DNA of 64,000 nt from Bradyrhizobium sp. BRP22 (GCF_020194175.1 NZ_JADYVX010000001.1:248001-312000), one strand, 5' to 3'. Positions 37,750-47,046 are shown, counted from the first letter of the stretch. Made by a program: numbers and translations. Notes: generated from the sequence alone by a model not told the origin.

Positions 37750-39624
37750 ATGAGTGGGAGTGCAGCCGCGGTGCTGGAAAAGCCCGGCTTTCGCAAGATC
37801 GAATGGCTGCCGCGTGACATCGCTGTGGAGCGGCGTGAGGATGGCGCGATCATTTTGAAGTCGCGTATTCCGCTCGGCCCCTACGAGACGCACATTCCTG
37901 CGTCGCTTGCGAAATGGGCGAGGGAGGTGCCGGAGCGCACCTGGCTCGCCCAGCGCACCGGCCCGGAGCGACATTGGCGAAAGCTGTCCTACGCCGACGC
38001 CAAGCGCGCGGTGGATGCGCTCACCCAGGCAGTGCTGAATCTGAAGCTCGATCCCGGCCGCCCGGTCGCGATCCTCTCCGGCAATTCGATCGAGCATGCG
38101 TTGATGACGCAGGCAGCGATGCAGGCGCGGCTGCGGGCAGCGCCGGTGTCGCCGGCCTATTCGCTGATGAGCCAGGATCATCTCAAGCTCAAATATCTGT
38201 TCGACCTGATCAAGCCCGCCGTGGTGATGGTGCAGGACGGCCCGACCTTCGAGAAGGCGTTGCGCGCGCTCGATCTCGATGGCGTCGCCGTCATCCACGT
38301 CGCGCGCCCTTGCGAGGGCATCAAGAGCGTCAGCTTCGCCGAGCTTGCGGCGACGCCCGTGACCGACGATGTCGAAGCCTCGATCGCGCAGATCACGCCG
38401 CAAACGGTTGGCAAGCTGCTGTTCACCTCGGGTTCGACCGGCATGCCCAAAGCCGTCATCAACACCCAGGAGATGATGTGCGCCAATGCTGCGATGATGA
38501 TGCAAGTGCGGCCGCGTGATCCGAACGGGCCGCTTGCAACCTATCTCGACTGGATGCCGTGGAATCACACCATGGGCGGCAACGCGCTGTTCAATCCGGT
38601 GCTGATCGACGGCGGCACGCTCTATATCGACGACGGCCGGCCGATGCCCGGCCAGTTCGACGAAACCATCCGTAACCTGCGTGAGATCTCGCCGACCTAC
38701 TACGCCAACGTCCCGGCCGGCTACGCCGCGCTGGCGGCGGCGATGGAAAAGGATGACGTGCTGTGCCGCAGCTTCTTCAGGAATCTCTCCGTCATGGCCT
38801 ATGGCGGCGCGCGGCTGCCTGACGATCTCTACGACCGCATGCAGGCGCTCGCGGTTCGCACGACCGGCGAGCGCATCGTGTTTTATACCGGTTGGGGCTC
38901 GACCGAGACGGCGCCGACCTCGACCGGCACCTATTGGGACACCGAGCGCGTCGGCCTGATCGGGCTGCCGTTCCCCGGCGTCGAACTGAAGATGGTGCCG
39001 TGCGGCGCGAAATATGAATTGCGCCTGCGCGGCGTCAACGTCACACCCGGCTATTTCGGCCAGCCCGAGCTCACCAGATCGGTGTTCGACGAGGAGGGGT
39101 TTTACTGCATCGGCGATGCCGGCGTGTTCGTCGACCCTGAGGATCCCGTGCAGGGCATCATCTTCGCCGGACGCGTCGTCGAGGATTTCAAGCTCACCAC
39201 CGGCACCTTCGTGCATGTCGGCTCACTTCGCACCGACGCCATCGCCGCCGCGACGCCTGTGGTGCATGACGCCCTAGTGGCCGGGCAGGATCGCCCGTTC
39301 ATCGGCCTGCTCGCCTGGCCCAATCTTCACGCCTGCCGCCAGCTCATCGGCGATTCCAACGCTACCTTCGAAGAGGCTGTGAAGCATCCGGAGGTGATCG
39401 CCTGTTTCAGGCGCGGGATCGAAGCGCACAATGCTTCCGTCGCCGGCGCCAGCAGCCGGCGCATCTCGCGCGCGATGCTGATGGTCGAGCCGCCCTCGAT
39501 CGACGGCAACGAACTCACCGACAAGGGCTACATCAACCAGCGTGCCGGCCTCGAGCGCCGCGCGGCGCTGGTGGAGAAGCTCTATGCCGACACACCCGAC
39601 GCAGATGTGATCGTACTGCAATGA
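37750..39624 (+). CDS. Acyl-CoA synthetase, feruloyl-CoA synthase-like
   Basis: A 624-residue AMP-forming ligase, longer than the one at 32118. The ATG at 37750 is 44 bp after the crotonase stop. The N-terminus (RREDGAIILKSRIPLGPYE) is characteristic of feruloyl-CoA synthases. The P-loop is LLFTSGSTGMPKAVI (~residue 222), with YTGWGSTETAPTST and GDAGVFVDPEDPVQGIIFAG downstream. The expected C-terminal catalytic Lys segment reads ELTDKGYINQ. It probably activates an aromatic or phenylpropanoid acid, which makes aromatic catabolism the best guess for this island. Confidence 0.88.
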   Translation: MSGSAAAVLEKPGFRKIEWLPRDIAVERREDGAIILKSRIPLGPYETHIPASLAKWAREVPERTWLAQRTGPERHWRKLSYADAKRAVDALTQAVLNLKLDPGRPVAILSGNSIEHALMTQAAMQARLRAAPVSPAYSLMSQDHLKLKYLFDLIKPAVVMVQDGPTFEKALRALDLDGVAVIHVARPCEGIKSVSFAELAATPVTDDVEASIAQITPQTVGKLLFTSGSTGMPKAVINTQEMMCANAAMMMQVRPRDPNGPLATYLDWMPWNHTMGGNALFNPVLIDGGTLYIDDGRPMPGQFDETIRNLREISPTYYANVPAGYAALAAAMEKDDVLCRSFFRNLSVMAYGGARLPDDLYDRMQALAVRTTGERIVFYTGWGSTETAPTSTGTYWDTERVGLIGLPFPGVELKMVPCGAKYELRLRGVNVTPGYFGQPELTRSVFDEEGFYCIGDAGVFVDPEDPVQGIIFAGRVVEDFKLTTGTFVHVGSLRTDAIAAATPVVHDALVAGQDRPFIGLLAWPNLHACRQLIGDSNATFEEAVKHPEVIACFRRGIEAHNASVAGASSRRISRAMLMVEPPSIDGNELTDKGYINQRAGLERRAALVEKLYADTPDADVIVLQ

Positions 39625-39641
39625 CAATCAACCCTCTCCAC

Positions 39642-39750
39642 TCGTCATTCCGGGGCGATGCGCTAGCATCGAGCCCGGAATCCATTTCTCCGCTCGCGCA
39701 CGCGCCGCGATGGATTCCGGGCTCGCGCTTCGCGCGCCCCGGAATGACGG
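39642..39750. repeat. Intergenic repeat family A, copy 3
   Basis: Starts TCGTCATTCCGGGGCGATG, contains GAGCCCGGAATCCATTTC and GATGGATTCCGGGCTCG, ends CGCGCCCCGGAATGACGG. It separates the ligase from the dehydrogenase block. Confidence 0.88.
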
Positions 39751-39784
39751 CAAACAGATGACTGCAGAAAAAGGGTAAGCCGCC

Positions 39785-40912
39785 ATGAATTTCGATTTCT
39801 CCGACGAACAGAAGCAGATGCGCGACGAGGCGCGGAAATTCCTCAGCGAGCAATGCCCGCCGAAAGCGGTGCGCACTGTGCTGGACGGCAAGGCGGCTTA
39901 CGACAAGGACCTCTGGAAAGGCCTCGCCGAGATGGGTTTCCTCGGCGTCGCGATCCCCGAACAGTTCGGCGGCGCGGGCGCGGGCCATCTCGAACTCTGC
40001 GTGATCGCGGAGGAGATGGGCCGGGCGCTGGCGCCGGTACCGTTCTCCTCGACCGTCTATCTCGCGGCCGAAGCCTTGATGCTCGCCGGCAGCGATGCGC
40101 AGAAGCAGAAATGGTTGCCGAAGATCGCGAGCGGCGAAGCGATCGGCACGCTGGCGCTGTTCGAGGGCAAGGGCAATCCGTCGCCAAAGGCGATCAAGCT
40201 GACTGCATCCAGCGGTGCGCTCAACGGCACCAAGAAGCCGGTGCCGGATGGCGCCATTGCTGATTTCGCTGTCGTTGCCGCGCGCACCGGTTCGATCGGG
40301 CGTGACGCCGATATCTCGCTGTTCCTGGTCGATCTGAAGGCCAACGGCGTCGAGGTCAAGGACTTGACCAACATCGATCCGACCCGCGGCCAGGCCGAAC
40401 TCACCTTCACCAACGCCAAGGCCGAGCCGCTCGGCGCCACTGGTGAAGGCTGGGGCATCATCACCCAAGTGCTCGACCGCGCCGCGGTGCTGCTCGCGTT
40501 CGAGCAGGTCGGCGGCGCCGACCGCGCGCTGGAGATGGGGCGCGATTACGCGCTGGATCGTATCGCCTTCGGCCGTCCCATCGGCTCGTTCCAGGCGGTC
40601 AAGCACATCCTCGCCGACATGTATGTCTCGGCGACCTTGGCGCGCTCGAATTGTTATTACGGCGCCTGGGCGCTCTCGACCAACGCCGCGGAATTGCCGG
40701 AGGCGGCGGCTGCCGCGCGGATCAGCGCGACGCAGGCGTTCCAGCATTGCGCCAAGAACAACATCCAGGTCCATGGTGGCATGGGTTTCACCTGGGAGTT
40801 CGATTGCCACATGTATTACCGGCGCGCCAACGCCACCGCGCTCGGTCTCGGCAGCCTCTCCTATTGGGAGGATGCCCTGATCGACCGCATGCGCAAGAAG
40901 AACGCGGCTTGA
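39785..40912 (+). CDS. Acyl-CoA dehydrogenase, small-subunit type
   Basis: A 375-residue flavoprotein (MNFDFSDEQKQMRDEARKFL). Middle-domain and C-terminal landmarks are GTKKPVPDGAIADFAVVAAR, RIAFGRPIGSFQAVKH and VHGGMGFTWEFDCHMYYRRA, the last with a Glu at the usual catalytic region. The gene is 21 bp upstream of the next dehydrogenase, so the two are co-transcribed. Adjacent unlike dehydrogenases often form heteromers (for example pimeloyl-CoA or steroid side-chain dehydrogenases); that is a possibility here, not shown. Confidence 0.92.
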   Translation: MNFDFSDEQKQMRDEARKFLSEQCPPKAVRTVLDGKAAYDKDLWKGLAEMGFLGVAIPEQFGGAGAGHLELCVIAEEMGRALAPVPFSSTVYLAAEALMLAGSDAQKQKWLPKIASGEAIGTLALFEGKGNPSPKAIKLTASSGALNGTKKPVPDGAIADFAVVAARTGSIGRDADISLFLVDLKANGVEVKDLTNIDPTRGQAELTFTNAKAEPLGATGEGWGIITQVLDRAAVLLAFEQVGGADRALEMGRDYALDRIAFGRPIGSFQAVKHILADMYVSATLARSNCYYGAWALSTNAAELPEAAAAARISATQAFQHCAKNNIQVHGGMGFTWEFDCHMYYRRANATALGLGSLSYWEDALIDRMRKKNAA

Positions 40913-40933
40913 GCAGCTCGAGGGACCACGTCC

Positions 40934-42181
40934 ATGAACTTCGACGACACTCCGCAGGAAGCCGCGTTCCGCGCCGAGGCGAAAGCCTGGATCGCGGCGA
41001 ACGCGCCGAAGCAATATGAGGAAGAGCTGCGCAAATCCTCGCTCGGTCGCACCCAGCTCAAGGATGCCAACATCCTCGAGGTCGCAAAGGCCTGGCAGAA
41101 GAAGAAGGCGGATGCCGGCTGGGCCTGCCTGCACTGGCCGAAGGACTATGGCGGCCGTGGCGCCTCGCCGATCGAGCGCGTGATCTGGCAACAGGAGGAG
41201 GGCGCGTTCGGCAAGCTCTCCGCGATGTTCATCATCGGCCACGGCATGTGCGGCCCGACCATGATGGCGTTCGCCCGCGAGGAGCACAAGCGCCACTATT
41301 TGCCGCCGCTGGCCTCCGGCGAGAAGATCTGGTGCCAGCTCTTCTCCGAGCCGGCCGGCGGCTCCGATGTCGCAGGCCTGCGCACCCGCGCGGAGAAGAA
41401 GGGCGACGAGTGGATCATCAACGGCCAGAAGATCTGGACCTCAGGCGCGCATTATTCCGACTACGGCATCCTGCTGACCCGCACCGATCCGACCGTGCCC
41501 AAGCACAAGGGCCTCACCATGTTCTTCCTGGACATGAAGAGCCCGGGCGTCGAGGTGCGGCCGATCAAGCAGGCGAGCGGACAGTCCGACTTCAACGAAG
41601 TCTATTTCACCGACGTCAAAATCCCGGATCATCAGCGGCTCGGCGAGGTCAATGACGGTTGGAACGTGTCGCTGACCACGCTGATGAACGAGCGCATGTC
41701 GATCGGCGCCGGCGTCGCAACCGGCTTTCCCGAGCTGTTCGACTTCTGCAACAATCTGATGCTGGAAGATGGCCCCGCGATTGAAGACCGCAGCGTTCGT
41801 TCAAGGCTGGCCCACTATGCCGTCAAGGCGAGCGGGCTGAAATATACCAGCATGCGCGCGATCTCGGCGTTGTCGAAAGGCGAGCGGCCGGGCCCGGAGA
41901 ATTCCATCGGCAAGTTGGTGGCGGGCTCGATGATCCAGGAAGTTGCGATGTACGCGCTCGACCTGCAGGGCGCCGCCGGCGTATTGAGCGGGCCGGAGGA
42001 TGCGGAACTCGCCGGCAAGTTCCAGGCGATGCTGCTGCGCGCGCCCGGCACCCGCGTCGAGGGCGGCACCGACGAGATCATGCGCAACATCATCGCCGAA
42101 CGCGTGCTTGGCCTGCCCGGCGATATCAGAGTCGACAAGGACGTGCCGTTCAACCAGATACCGACCAAGGGCCGCGTATGA
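40934..42181 (+). CDS. Acyl-CoA dehydrogenase, large-subunit type (tandem copy 1)
   Basis: A 415-residue flavoprotein. The FAD/substrate region QLFSEPAGGSDVAGLRTRA and WIINGQKIWTSGAHYSDYGIL, and C-terminal EGGTDEIMRNIIAERVLGLPGD, are clear. It is very similar along its whole length to the gene at 42328 (both start MNFDDTPQEA and end VPFNQIPTKGR/MPFNKIPTKGR), so the two arose by tandem duplication. Substrate differences would lie where they diverge (for example SGQSDFNEVYF versus NSMQEFNEVYF). Confidence 0.93.
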   Translation: MNFDDTPQEAAFRAEAKAWIAANAPKQYEEELRKSSLGRTQLKDANILEVAKAWQKKKADAGWACLHWPKDYGGRGASPIERVIWQQEEGAFGKLSAMFIIGHGMCGPTMMAFAREEHKRHYLPPLASGEKIWCQLFSEPAGGSDVAGLRTRAEKKGDEWIINGQKIWTSGAHYSDYGILLTRTDPTVPKHKGLTMFFLDMKSPGVEVRPIKQASGQSDFNEVYFTDVKIPDHQRLGEVNDGWNVSLTTLMNERMSIGAGVATGFPELFDFCNNLMLEDGPAIEDRSVRSRLAHYAVKASGLKYTSMRAISALSKGERPGPENSIGKLVAGSMIQEVAMYALDLQGAAGVLSGPEDAELAGKFQAMLLRAPGTRVEGGTDEIMRNIIAERVLGLPGDIRVDKDVPFNQIPTKGRV

Positions 42182-42184
42182 AGA

Positions 42185-42290
42185 CCCTCATCCTGAGGAG
42201 CCGCGCGAAGCGTGGCGTCTCGAAGGATGCAGGCCGGGCTGGGGCCTCATGGTTCGAGACGGCGCTGCGCGCCTCCTCACCATGAGGGGC
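42185..42290. repeat. Intergenic repeat family D, copy 2
   Basis: CCTCATCCTGAGGAGCCGCG, GCGTCTCGAAGGATG, then GGCCTCATGGTTCGAGACGG and CTCCTCACCATGAGGGG. It lies exactly between the two duplicated dehydrogenase genes. Confidence 0.88.
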
Positions 42291-42327
42291 GAGTGACGAG
42301 CAAGAATAGAGATTGAGAGGTGCGCCA

Positions 42328-43572
42328 ATGAATTTCGACGATACCCCGCAGGAGGCCGAATTCCGCGCCACGGCGCGCAAATGGATCGACGCCAATGCGC
42401 CGAAGGAACTCGAGGCGGAGCTCTCGAAATCCTCGCTCGGCCGCATCCGTCTTGCCAATCACGACATCGTCGAGGTCGGCAAGGCCTGGCAGAAGAAGAA
42501 GGCCGAGAGCGGCTGGGCCTGTCTGCACTGGCCGAAGGAATATGGCGGCCGCGGCGCGACACCGATCGAGAAGGTGATCTGGCAGCAGGAGGAGGGTGTC
42601 TATGGCAAGCTCACGCAGCCGTTCCAGATCGGCGAGGGCATGTGCGGGCCGACCGTGATGGCGTTCGGCAGCGAGGAGCACAAGCGCCGCTATCTGCCGA
42701 AACTCGCCTCGGGCGAGGAGATCTGGTGCCAGCTGTTTTCCGAACCGGCCGGCGGCTCTGACGTTGCAGGCCTGCGCACGCGCGCGGAAAAGCAGGGCGA
42801 CAACTGGATCATCAACGGCCAGAAGATCTGGACGTCAGGCGCGCACTATTCCGATTACGGGCTTTTGATCACGCGCACCGATCCGAGCGTGCCAAAGCAC
42901 AAGGGGCTCACCATGTTCTTCCTGGACATGAAGAGCAAAAGCGTCGAGGTGCGGCCGATCAAGCAGGCCAACAGCATGCAGGAGTTCAACGAGGTCTATT
43001 TCACCGACGTGGTGATCCCGGACAGCCAGCGGCTTGGCGCGGTCGGCGACGGCTGGAACGTCTCGCTGACCACCTTGATGAATGAGCGCATGTCGATCGG
43101 CGCGCGGCTTGCGACCGGCTTCCCCGAGATGTTCGAGTTCTGCGCGAATTTGATGACGGACGACGGCCTTGCGATCGACGATCCCGCCGTGCGTTCCAAG
43201 CTCGCGAATTGGGCCGTGAAGGCGAGCGGGCTGAAATACACCAGCTACCGCGCGATTTCATCGCTCTCCAAGGGCGAGCGGCCGGGGCCGGAGAACTCGA
43301 TCGGCAAGCTCGTCGCCGGCACCATGCTGCAGGACATCGCGACTTACGCGATGGATCTGGAAGGCGCCGCCGGCGCGCTCACGGGTGCCTCGGAAGAAAC
43401 GGCGCATGGCCAGTTCCAGCAGATGCTGCTGACCTCGCCGTCGATGCGGATCGCCGGCGGCACCGATGAGATCCTGCGCAACATCATCGCCGAACGCGTG
43501 CTTGGCCTGCCCGGTGACATCCGCGTGGACAAGGACATGCCGTTCAACAAGATCCCAACCAAAGGACGCTGA
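42328..43572 (+). CDS. Acyl-CoA dehydrogenase, large-subunit type (tandem copy 2)
   Basis: A 414-residue flavoprotein. The ATG at 42328 with GAGAGG upstream is preferred over the TTG at 42313. Landmarks mirror its neighbour: QLFSEPAGGSDVAGLRTRA, WIINGQKIWTSGAHYSDYGLL and AGGTDEILRNIIAERVLGLPGD. The nitroreductase start follows its stop by two bases, so the dehydrogenase and nitroreductase are translated from one message. Confidence 0.93.
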   Translation: MNFDDTPQEAEFRATARKWIDANAPKELEAELSKSSLGRIRLANHDIVEVGKAWQKKKAESGWACLHWPKEYGGRGATPIEKVIWQQEEGVYGKLTQPFQIGEGMCGPTVMAFGSEEHKRRYLPKLASGEEIWCQLFSEPAGGSDVAGLRTRAEKQGDNWIINGQKIWTSGAHYSDYGLLITRTDPSVPKHKGLTMFFLDMKSKSVEVRPIKQANSMQEFNEVYFTDVVIPDSQRLGAVGDGWNVSLTTLMNERMSIGARLATGFPEMFEFCANLMTDDGLAIDDPAVRSKLANWAVKASGLKYTSYRAISSLSKGERPGPENSIGKLVAGTMLQDIATYAMDLEGAAGALTGASEETAHGQFQQMLLTSPSMRIAGGTDEILRNIIAERVLGLPGDIRVDKDMPFNKIPTKGR

Positions 43573-43574
43573 CC

Positions 43575-44288
43575 ATGGATGCAAAGACGCCAAGCCCGCG
43601 TTACACGACGGAAGATCGCATCGGCGTGCTCGAAGAGCTCTTGAACGAGCGCTACTCGGTGCGCGCCTTCCTGCCGCGCGAAGTGCCGCGGGAGATCATC
43701 GAGCATGTGCTTAACGTGGCGCAGCGCACCGCGTCCTGGTGCAACAGCCAGCCCTGGCAGGTCCTGATCGCGAGCGGCGAGGCCAAGGAACGCTTCCGCA
43801 AATCGATCTATGCGGAAGCTGCTTCCGGCGCCAAGGACGACCATGATTTCGCGCCGCCGCGCGAGTATGTCGGCGTCTATCTCGAGCGACGTCGCGAAAG
43901 CGGCTTCCAGCTCTACAACACGCTCGGTATCCCGCGCGGCGACAAAGCCGCTTACGCAAAACAGGCGCTGGAGAATTACAATTTCTTCGGCGCGCCGCAT
44001 GTCGCCATTATCCACACCAACGAGCCGCTCGGCATCTATGGTGCGATCGATTGCGGCGCCTACGTCTCCAATTTCATCCTGGCCGCCCAGGCGCTCGGGC
44101 TCGGCACCATCCCGCAGGCCGCGCTTGCCCGCCATTCCGGCCTGATCCGCCGGCACTTCAATCTGCCCGACGACCGCCGCGTGGTCTGCGGCATCTCGTT
44201 CGGCTACGCCGATCATGGCCACAAGGTGAACAGCTATCGCACCTCGCGCGCGAAGATCGCGGACGCCGTGACGTTTCTGGACGAGTAG
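43575..44288 (+). CDS. Nitroreductase family FMN protein
   Basis: A 237-residue FMN oxidoreductase. ERYSVRAFLPREVP at the N-terminus and RTASWCNSQPWQVLIASG are the FMN-phosphate and ring-binding segments. The C-terminal GISFGYADHGHKVNSYRTSR is the usual nitroreductase end. No BluB-specific insertion was recognised. Placement two bases after an acyl-CoA dehydrogenase suggests a reductive step in the same pathway, such as double-bond or quinone reduction. Confidence 0.9.
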   Translation: MDAKTPSPRYTTEDRIGVLEELLNERYSVRAFLPREVPREIIEHVLNVAQRTASWCNSQPWQVLIASGEAKERFRKSIYAEAASGAKDDHDFAPPREYVGVYLERRRESGFQLYNTLGIPRGDKAAYAKQALENYNFFGAPHVAIIHTNEPLGIYGAIDCGAYVSNFILAAQALGLGTIPQAALARHSGLIRRHFNLPDDRRVVCGISFGYADHGHKVNSYRTSRAKIADAVTFLDE

Positions 44289-44338
44289 CCTCTTCAGGTG
44301 GCTCTCACCCTCGCCTTTCAGGGGAGGGTGAGCACCTT

Positions 44339-45124
44339 CTAAAACTTCGGAGGCCGCTTCTCGGCGCGGGCCTTGATGCCTTCCCGGATCTCCGGGCCGC
44401 GCAGGCTTTCGCGGTGGCGGCGGTCGGCGCCTTCCTCGTCCAGCTTGCCGCGGGCGAATTCGTTGATGGCCCGTTTCATGCCGGCCATCGCACGAGGCGC
44501 ATTGGCGGCGAGGATGCCGGCGAGCCGGTCGACCTCCTCGTCCAGCGCTTCCTCCGGCACCATGGCGGTGAGATAGCCGATCCGCAGCATCTCCGGCGCG
44601 CTGATCTTCTGCCCGGTCAGGAACAGCATCTTGGCGTTGTCGAAGCCGAGCCGCGTCACGTAGCGCCTGATCCCGCTTGGGTAATAATGGAGGCCGAGCT
44701 TTGCCGCAGGCATGAACATTTCCGCGGTGTCGACGCCAATGCGGAAATCGCAGGCGAGCGCCAGATCGGTCGAGCCGCCATAGACGCCGCCGTTGATCCG
44801 GCAAATCGTGGGCACGCCCAGATCCTCAAGCCGGTTCGCCACGCCTTCGAACGCGGAACCGGTGCTCGGCTCTTCGCTGGTCGCGCTGGCGCGGGCCGCC
44901 ACCGAATTGAGATCGTAGCCGGCGGAAAAGGCGCGGCCGGTGCCGGTCAGGACCAGCACGCGGACGGCGGGATCGGCTTCGACGCGGTCGAATAATCTCG
45001 TCAGTTCGACCAGATCTTCGGCCTGCAGCCTGTTCATGTGCTTCGGACGGTTGAGGCGGATGGTGGCGCGGGCGCCCGAAATCTCGAGCTGCGGCGGGGT
45101 TGCGGTCTCTGCCGCGTCAGACAT
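44339..45124 (-). CDS. Enoyl-CoA hydratase/isomerase (crotonase) family protein
   Basis: A 261-residue crotonase convergent with the nitroreductase. The ATG at 45124 follows GGAG by six bases; an ATG at 45136 would add four residues. Oxyanion-hole segments are GTGRAFSAGYDL and INGGVYGGSTDLALACD. The first catalytic Glu position is Asp (STDLAL) and the second region reads MPAAKLGLHYYPSG without Glu, so simple hydratase activity is doubtful. It may be an isomerase, hydrolase or lyase. Gap 45125-45487 (363 bp) to the next gene shows no convincing coding region; it holds the promoter region of the gene at 45488. Confidence 0.89.
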   Translation of the reverse strand: MSDAAETATPPQLEISGARATIRLNRPKHMNRLQAEDLVELTRLFDRVEADPAVRVLVLTGTGRAFSAGYDLNSVAARASATSEEPSTGSAFEGVANRLEDLGVPTICRINGGVYGGSTDLALACDFRIGVDTAEMFMPAAKLGLHYYPSGIRRYVTRLGFDNAKMLFLTGQKISAPEMLRIGYLTAMVPEEALDEEVDRLAGILAANAPRAMAGMKRAINEFARGKLDEEGADRRHRESLRGPEIREGIKARAEKRPPKF

Positions 45125-45487
45125 GGTTTGCTCCATTATTGGTTATCCAGCTCGCGCCGCCTGGGCTCGGTCTTTCCGTCGATCGTCTCGGCACGTTCGG
45201 GCCTGTTGGCTGCTTCGCGGACGTGGTAATCCACGCCCGTCGCCGGAAGGTGCCTTTCCCTGCCAGGCCCGTCAACGACGGCTGGCAAATGGCTGCATTC
45301 CGCCTCGGTCGCACCTGTTTGGGCACGCCGGGTGCCCTGGTCAGCGTCCGATTTGCCTGACAAAGTGGTGAGATTGGCGAACAAAAGAGCGACATTTCCC
45401 GTATATCAGGGAGAGGCTGCCGTGCGGGGCAGCCCCGGATTAAGAGATCGCGACGACATTCACTGCCTAAAAATTGGTTGGTTTCCT

Positions 45488-46150
45488 ATGGATACCTCAC
45501 ATCTTGCTCAGCACGTAGGGACTGCCGGCGCCTTGTTCGCTTCGATCTTCGTGATCGCCACCACGACGATGCGGACGATGATCCCTTTGCGCGTTTTCGG
45601 CATCCTCGCGAACATTGTCCTGATCATCACCGCGATCCCGATCCATAATTATCTGGTTATCATGGTGCAGGTGGTGATGCTGCTGGTCAATTCCTATCGC
45701 CTGCACCAGATGCTGCAGCTCGTCCGCGACGTGAGGAAATCGGTCAACAGCGATCTTTCGATGGAATGGCTGAAGCCGTTCATGACCGAGCAAAAGTGCA
45801 GCGCCGGTGAAGTCCTGTTCTACAAGGACGAGAAGGCCGACAGCATGTTCTACATCGTCAGCGGCCGCTTCCGCCTGGTCGAGTCCGGCATCGAGCTGCC
45901 GGTCGGCGCCATTGTCGGTGAGCTCGGCATGCTGTCGCCGTCGAATGTGCGCACGCAGACGCTGGAGTGCGTCGAGGCCGGCGTCATCCTTTCGGTGAGT
46001 TACGATCAGGTCGAGCAGCTCTATGTGCAGAACCCGGCCTTCGGCTTCTACTTTCTCAGGCTTGCCAGCGCGCGGCTGTTCCAGAATATCGATACGCTGG
46101 AGCAGCGGCTGGCCCAGCAAGTGACGGCGGTAGAGCCGAAGCCGGCATGA
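45488..46150 (+). CDS. Membrane protein with cyclic-nucleotide-binding (Crp-like) domain
   Basis: A 220-residue protein. The ATG at 45488 (MDTSHLAQHVGTAG) starts directly before two or three membrane helices (~residues 8-75: GALFASIFVIATTTM, ILANIVLIITAIPI, YLVIMVQVVMLLVNSY). A cNMP-binding fold follows (~95-205) with CSAGEVLFYKDEKADSMFYIVSGRF and a phosphate-cassette-like GELGMLSPSNVRTQTLEC; the usual Arg of R-S-A is only partly matched. No DNA-binding helix-turn-helix is present. It overlaps the next gene by ATGA, and may sense a nucleotide at the membrane. Confidence 0.82.
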   Translation: MDTSHLAQHVGTAGALFASIFVIATTTMRTMIPLRVFGILANIVLIITAIPIHNYLVIMVQVVMLLVNSYRLHQMLQLVRDVRKSVNSDLSMEWLKPFMTEQKCSAGEVLFYKDEKADSMFYIVSGRFRLVESGIELPVGAIVGELGMLSPSNVRTQTLECVEAGVILSVSYDQVEQLYVQNPAFGFYFLRLASARLFQNIDTLEQRLAQQVTAVEPKPA

Positions 46151-47046
46151 CGAGCGAGAGTGCAACCGTGGCGGACGACGACGGCATCCTGTCCTCGTTG
46201 CGTTACCTGTTCGCCGACTTCCTCGGCGATGAGGACGGCGCGCCGCCAATCCTGCCCGAGGGATTGCCGGAAAGCGTTGCGGCCGTCGCCCGCGAGGCCA
46301 TCAACCTCCTGATCGATTACCAGAGCGCTGGCTACGCCCAGCTCTACGTCGACCGTCTGCGGCGCTTCGTCGGCAGGCGCGATGTCGACGAGGCGATGCT
46401 GGCAGAGATCGCGCAGTTGATGGCGCAGCGCATGGCCTATGAGGACCCGATCCGGATCGCGCGACTGAAACTGCTCGAGCTTGCCGAAAAGGGTCCGCAG
46501 GCCGGATCGGTGGATATCAGGCGATTCCGGTTCGACGAATTGGTCGGCTCGCTGCCGGCCGCCGTCGCCGAGCCGGTGCTCGATCTATTGGAGTGGCTGG
46601 GCTGGGCACGAAGGACGGTCAAGGTCCGCTTCTCCACCAAGAACCGGTTCAGCATCCGCCGCCTGAAGCTTGAGGCGGGTCTCAAGCGCTGGCGGTTGTT
46701 CTCGGTTCGCTATGCCAAGGAGCGGGTCTGGGTCGAGCGCTGGCTGCATATGATCAACCGCAGCTTGGCCAAGCAGCCGGCAGCCACGCTTGCGGTCATC
46801 CGCACGGCAACGATGATCGAGGGCTATGGTGCGAGCTACCGCCAGGGGCTCGCCGACTGGCACACCATCATCGACGACCTCGCCAAGCCCACCTTCGATG
46901 GCGTGCTTGCCTTGCCGGACCTCGCCGCTGCGATTGCGGAAGCCCGCGCGGCCGCCATGCCCGATCCGCGGCAGGCGGCACTGAAGCGCAAGATCGCTGA
47001 AATCCGCGCCCGCCTGCCGGCCGGCACCAGCGCCGCGGCCGGTTGA
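46147..47046 (+). CDS. Free-standing DUF6537-type domain, like the C-terminal part of IorB
   Basis: A 299-residue protein starting at 46147, overlapping the previous stop by ATGA. AREAINLLIDYQSAGYAQLY, YEDPIRIARLKL, RYAKERVWVERWLHMI and MIEGYGASYRQGLADWHTII follow the order of the C-terminal region of alphaproteobacterial indolepyruvate:ferredoxin oxidoreductase beta subunits (DUF6537), as I recall them. The N-terminal gamma-type oxidoreductase domain of those subunits is absent and no alpha subunit is nearby. No cofactor motif is seen. Function unknown; the link with a membrane cNMP sensor is striking. Confidence 0.72.
   Translation: MTSESATVADDDGILSSLRYLFADFLGDEDGAPPILPEGLPESVAAVAREAINLLIDYQSAGYAQLYVDRLRRFVGRRDVDEAMLAEIAQLMAQRMAYEDPIRIARLKLLELAEKGPQAGSVDIRRFRFDELVGSLPAAVAEPVLDLLEWLGWARRTVKVRFSTKNRFSIRRLKLEAGLKRWRLFSVRYAKERVWVERWLHMINRSLAKQPAATLAVIRTATMIEGYGASYRQGLADWHTIIDDLAKPTFDGVLALPDLAAAIAEARAAAMPDPRQAALKRKIAEIRARLPAGTSAAAG

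Noticed and set aside
39533..41296. 587-codon minus-strand frame across two dehydrogenase genes
   Set aside because: Runs through a repeat and two clear plus-strand genes; composition is that of a shadow.
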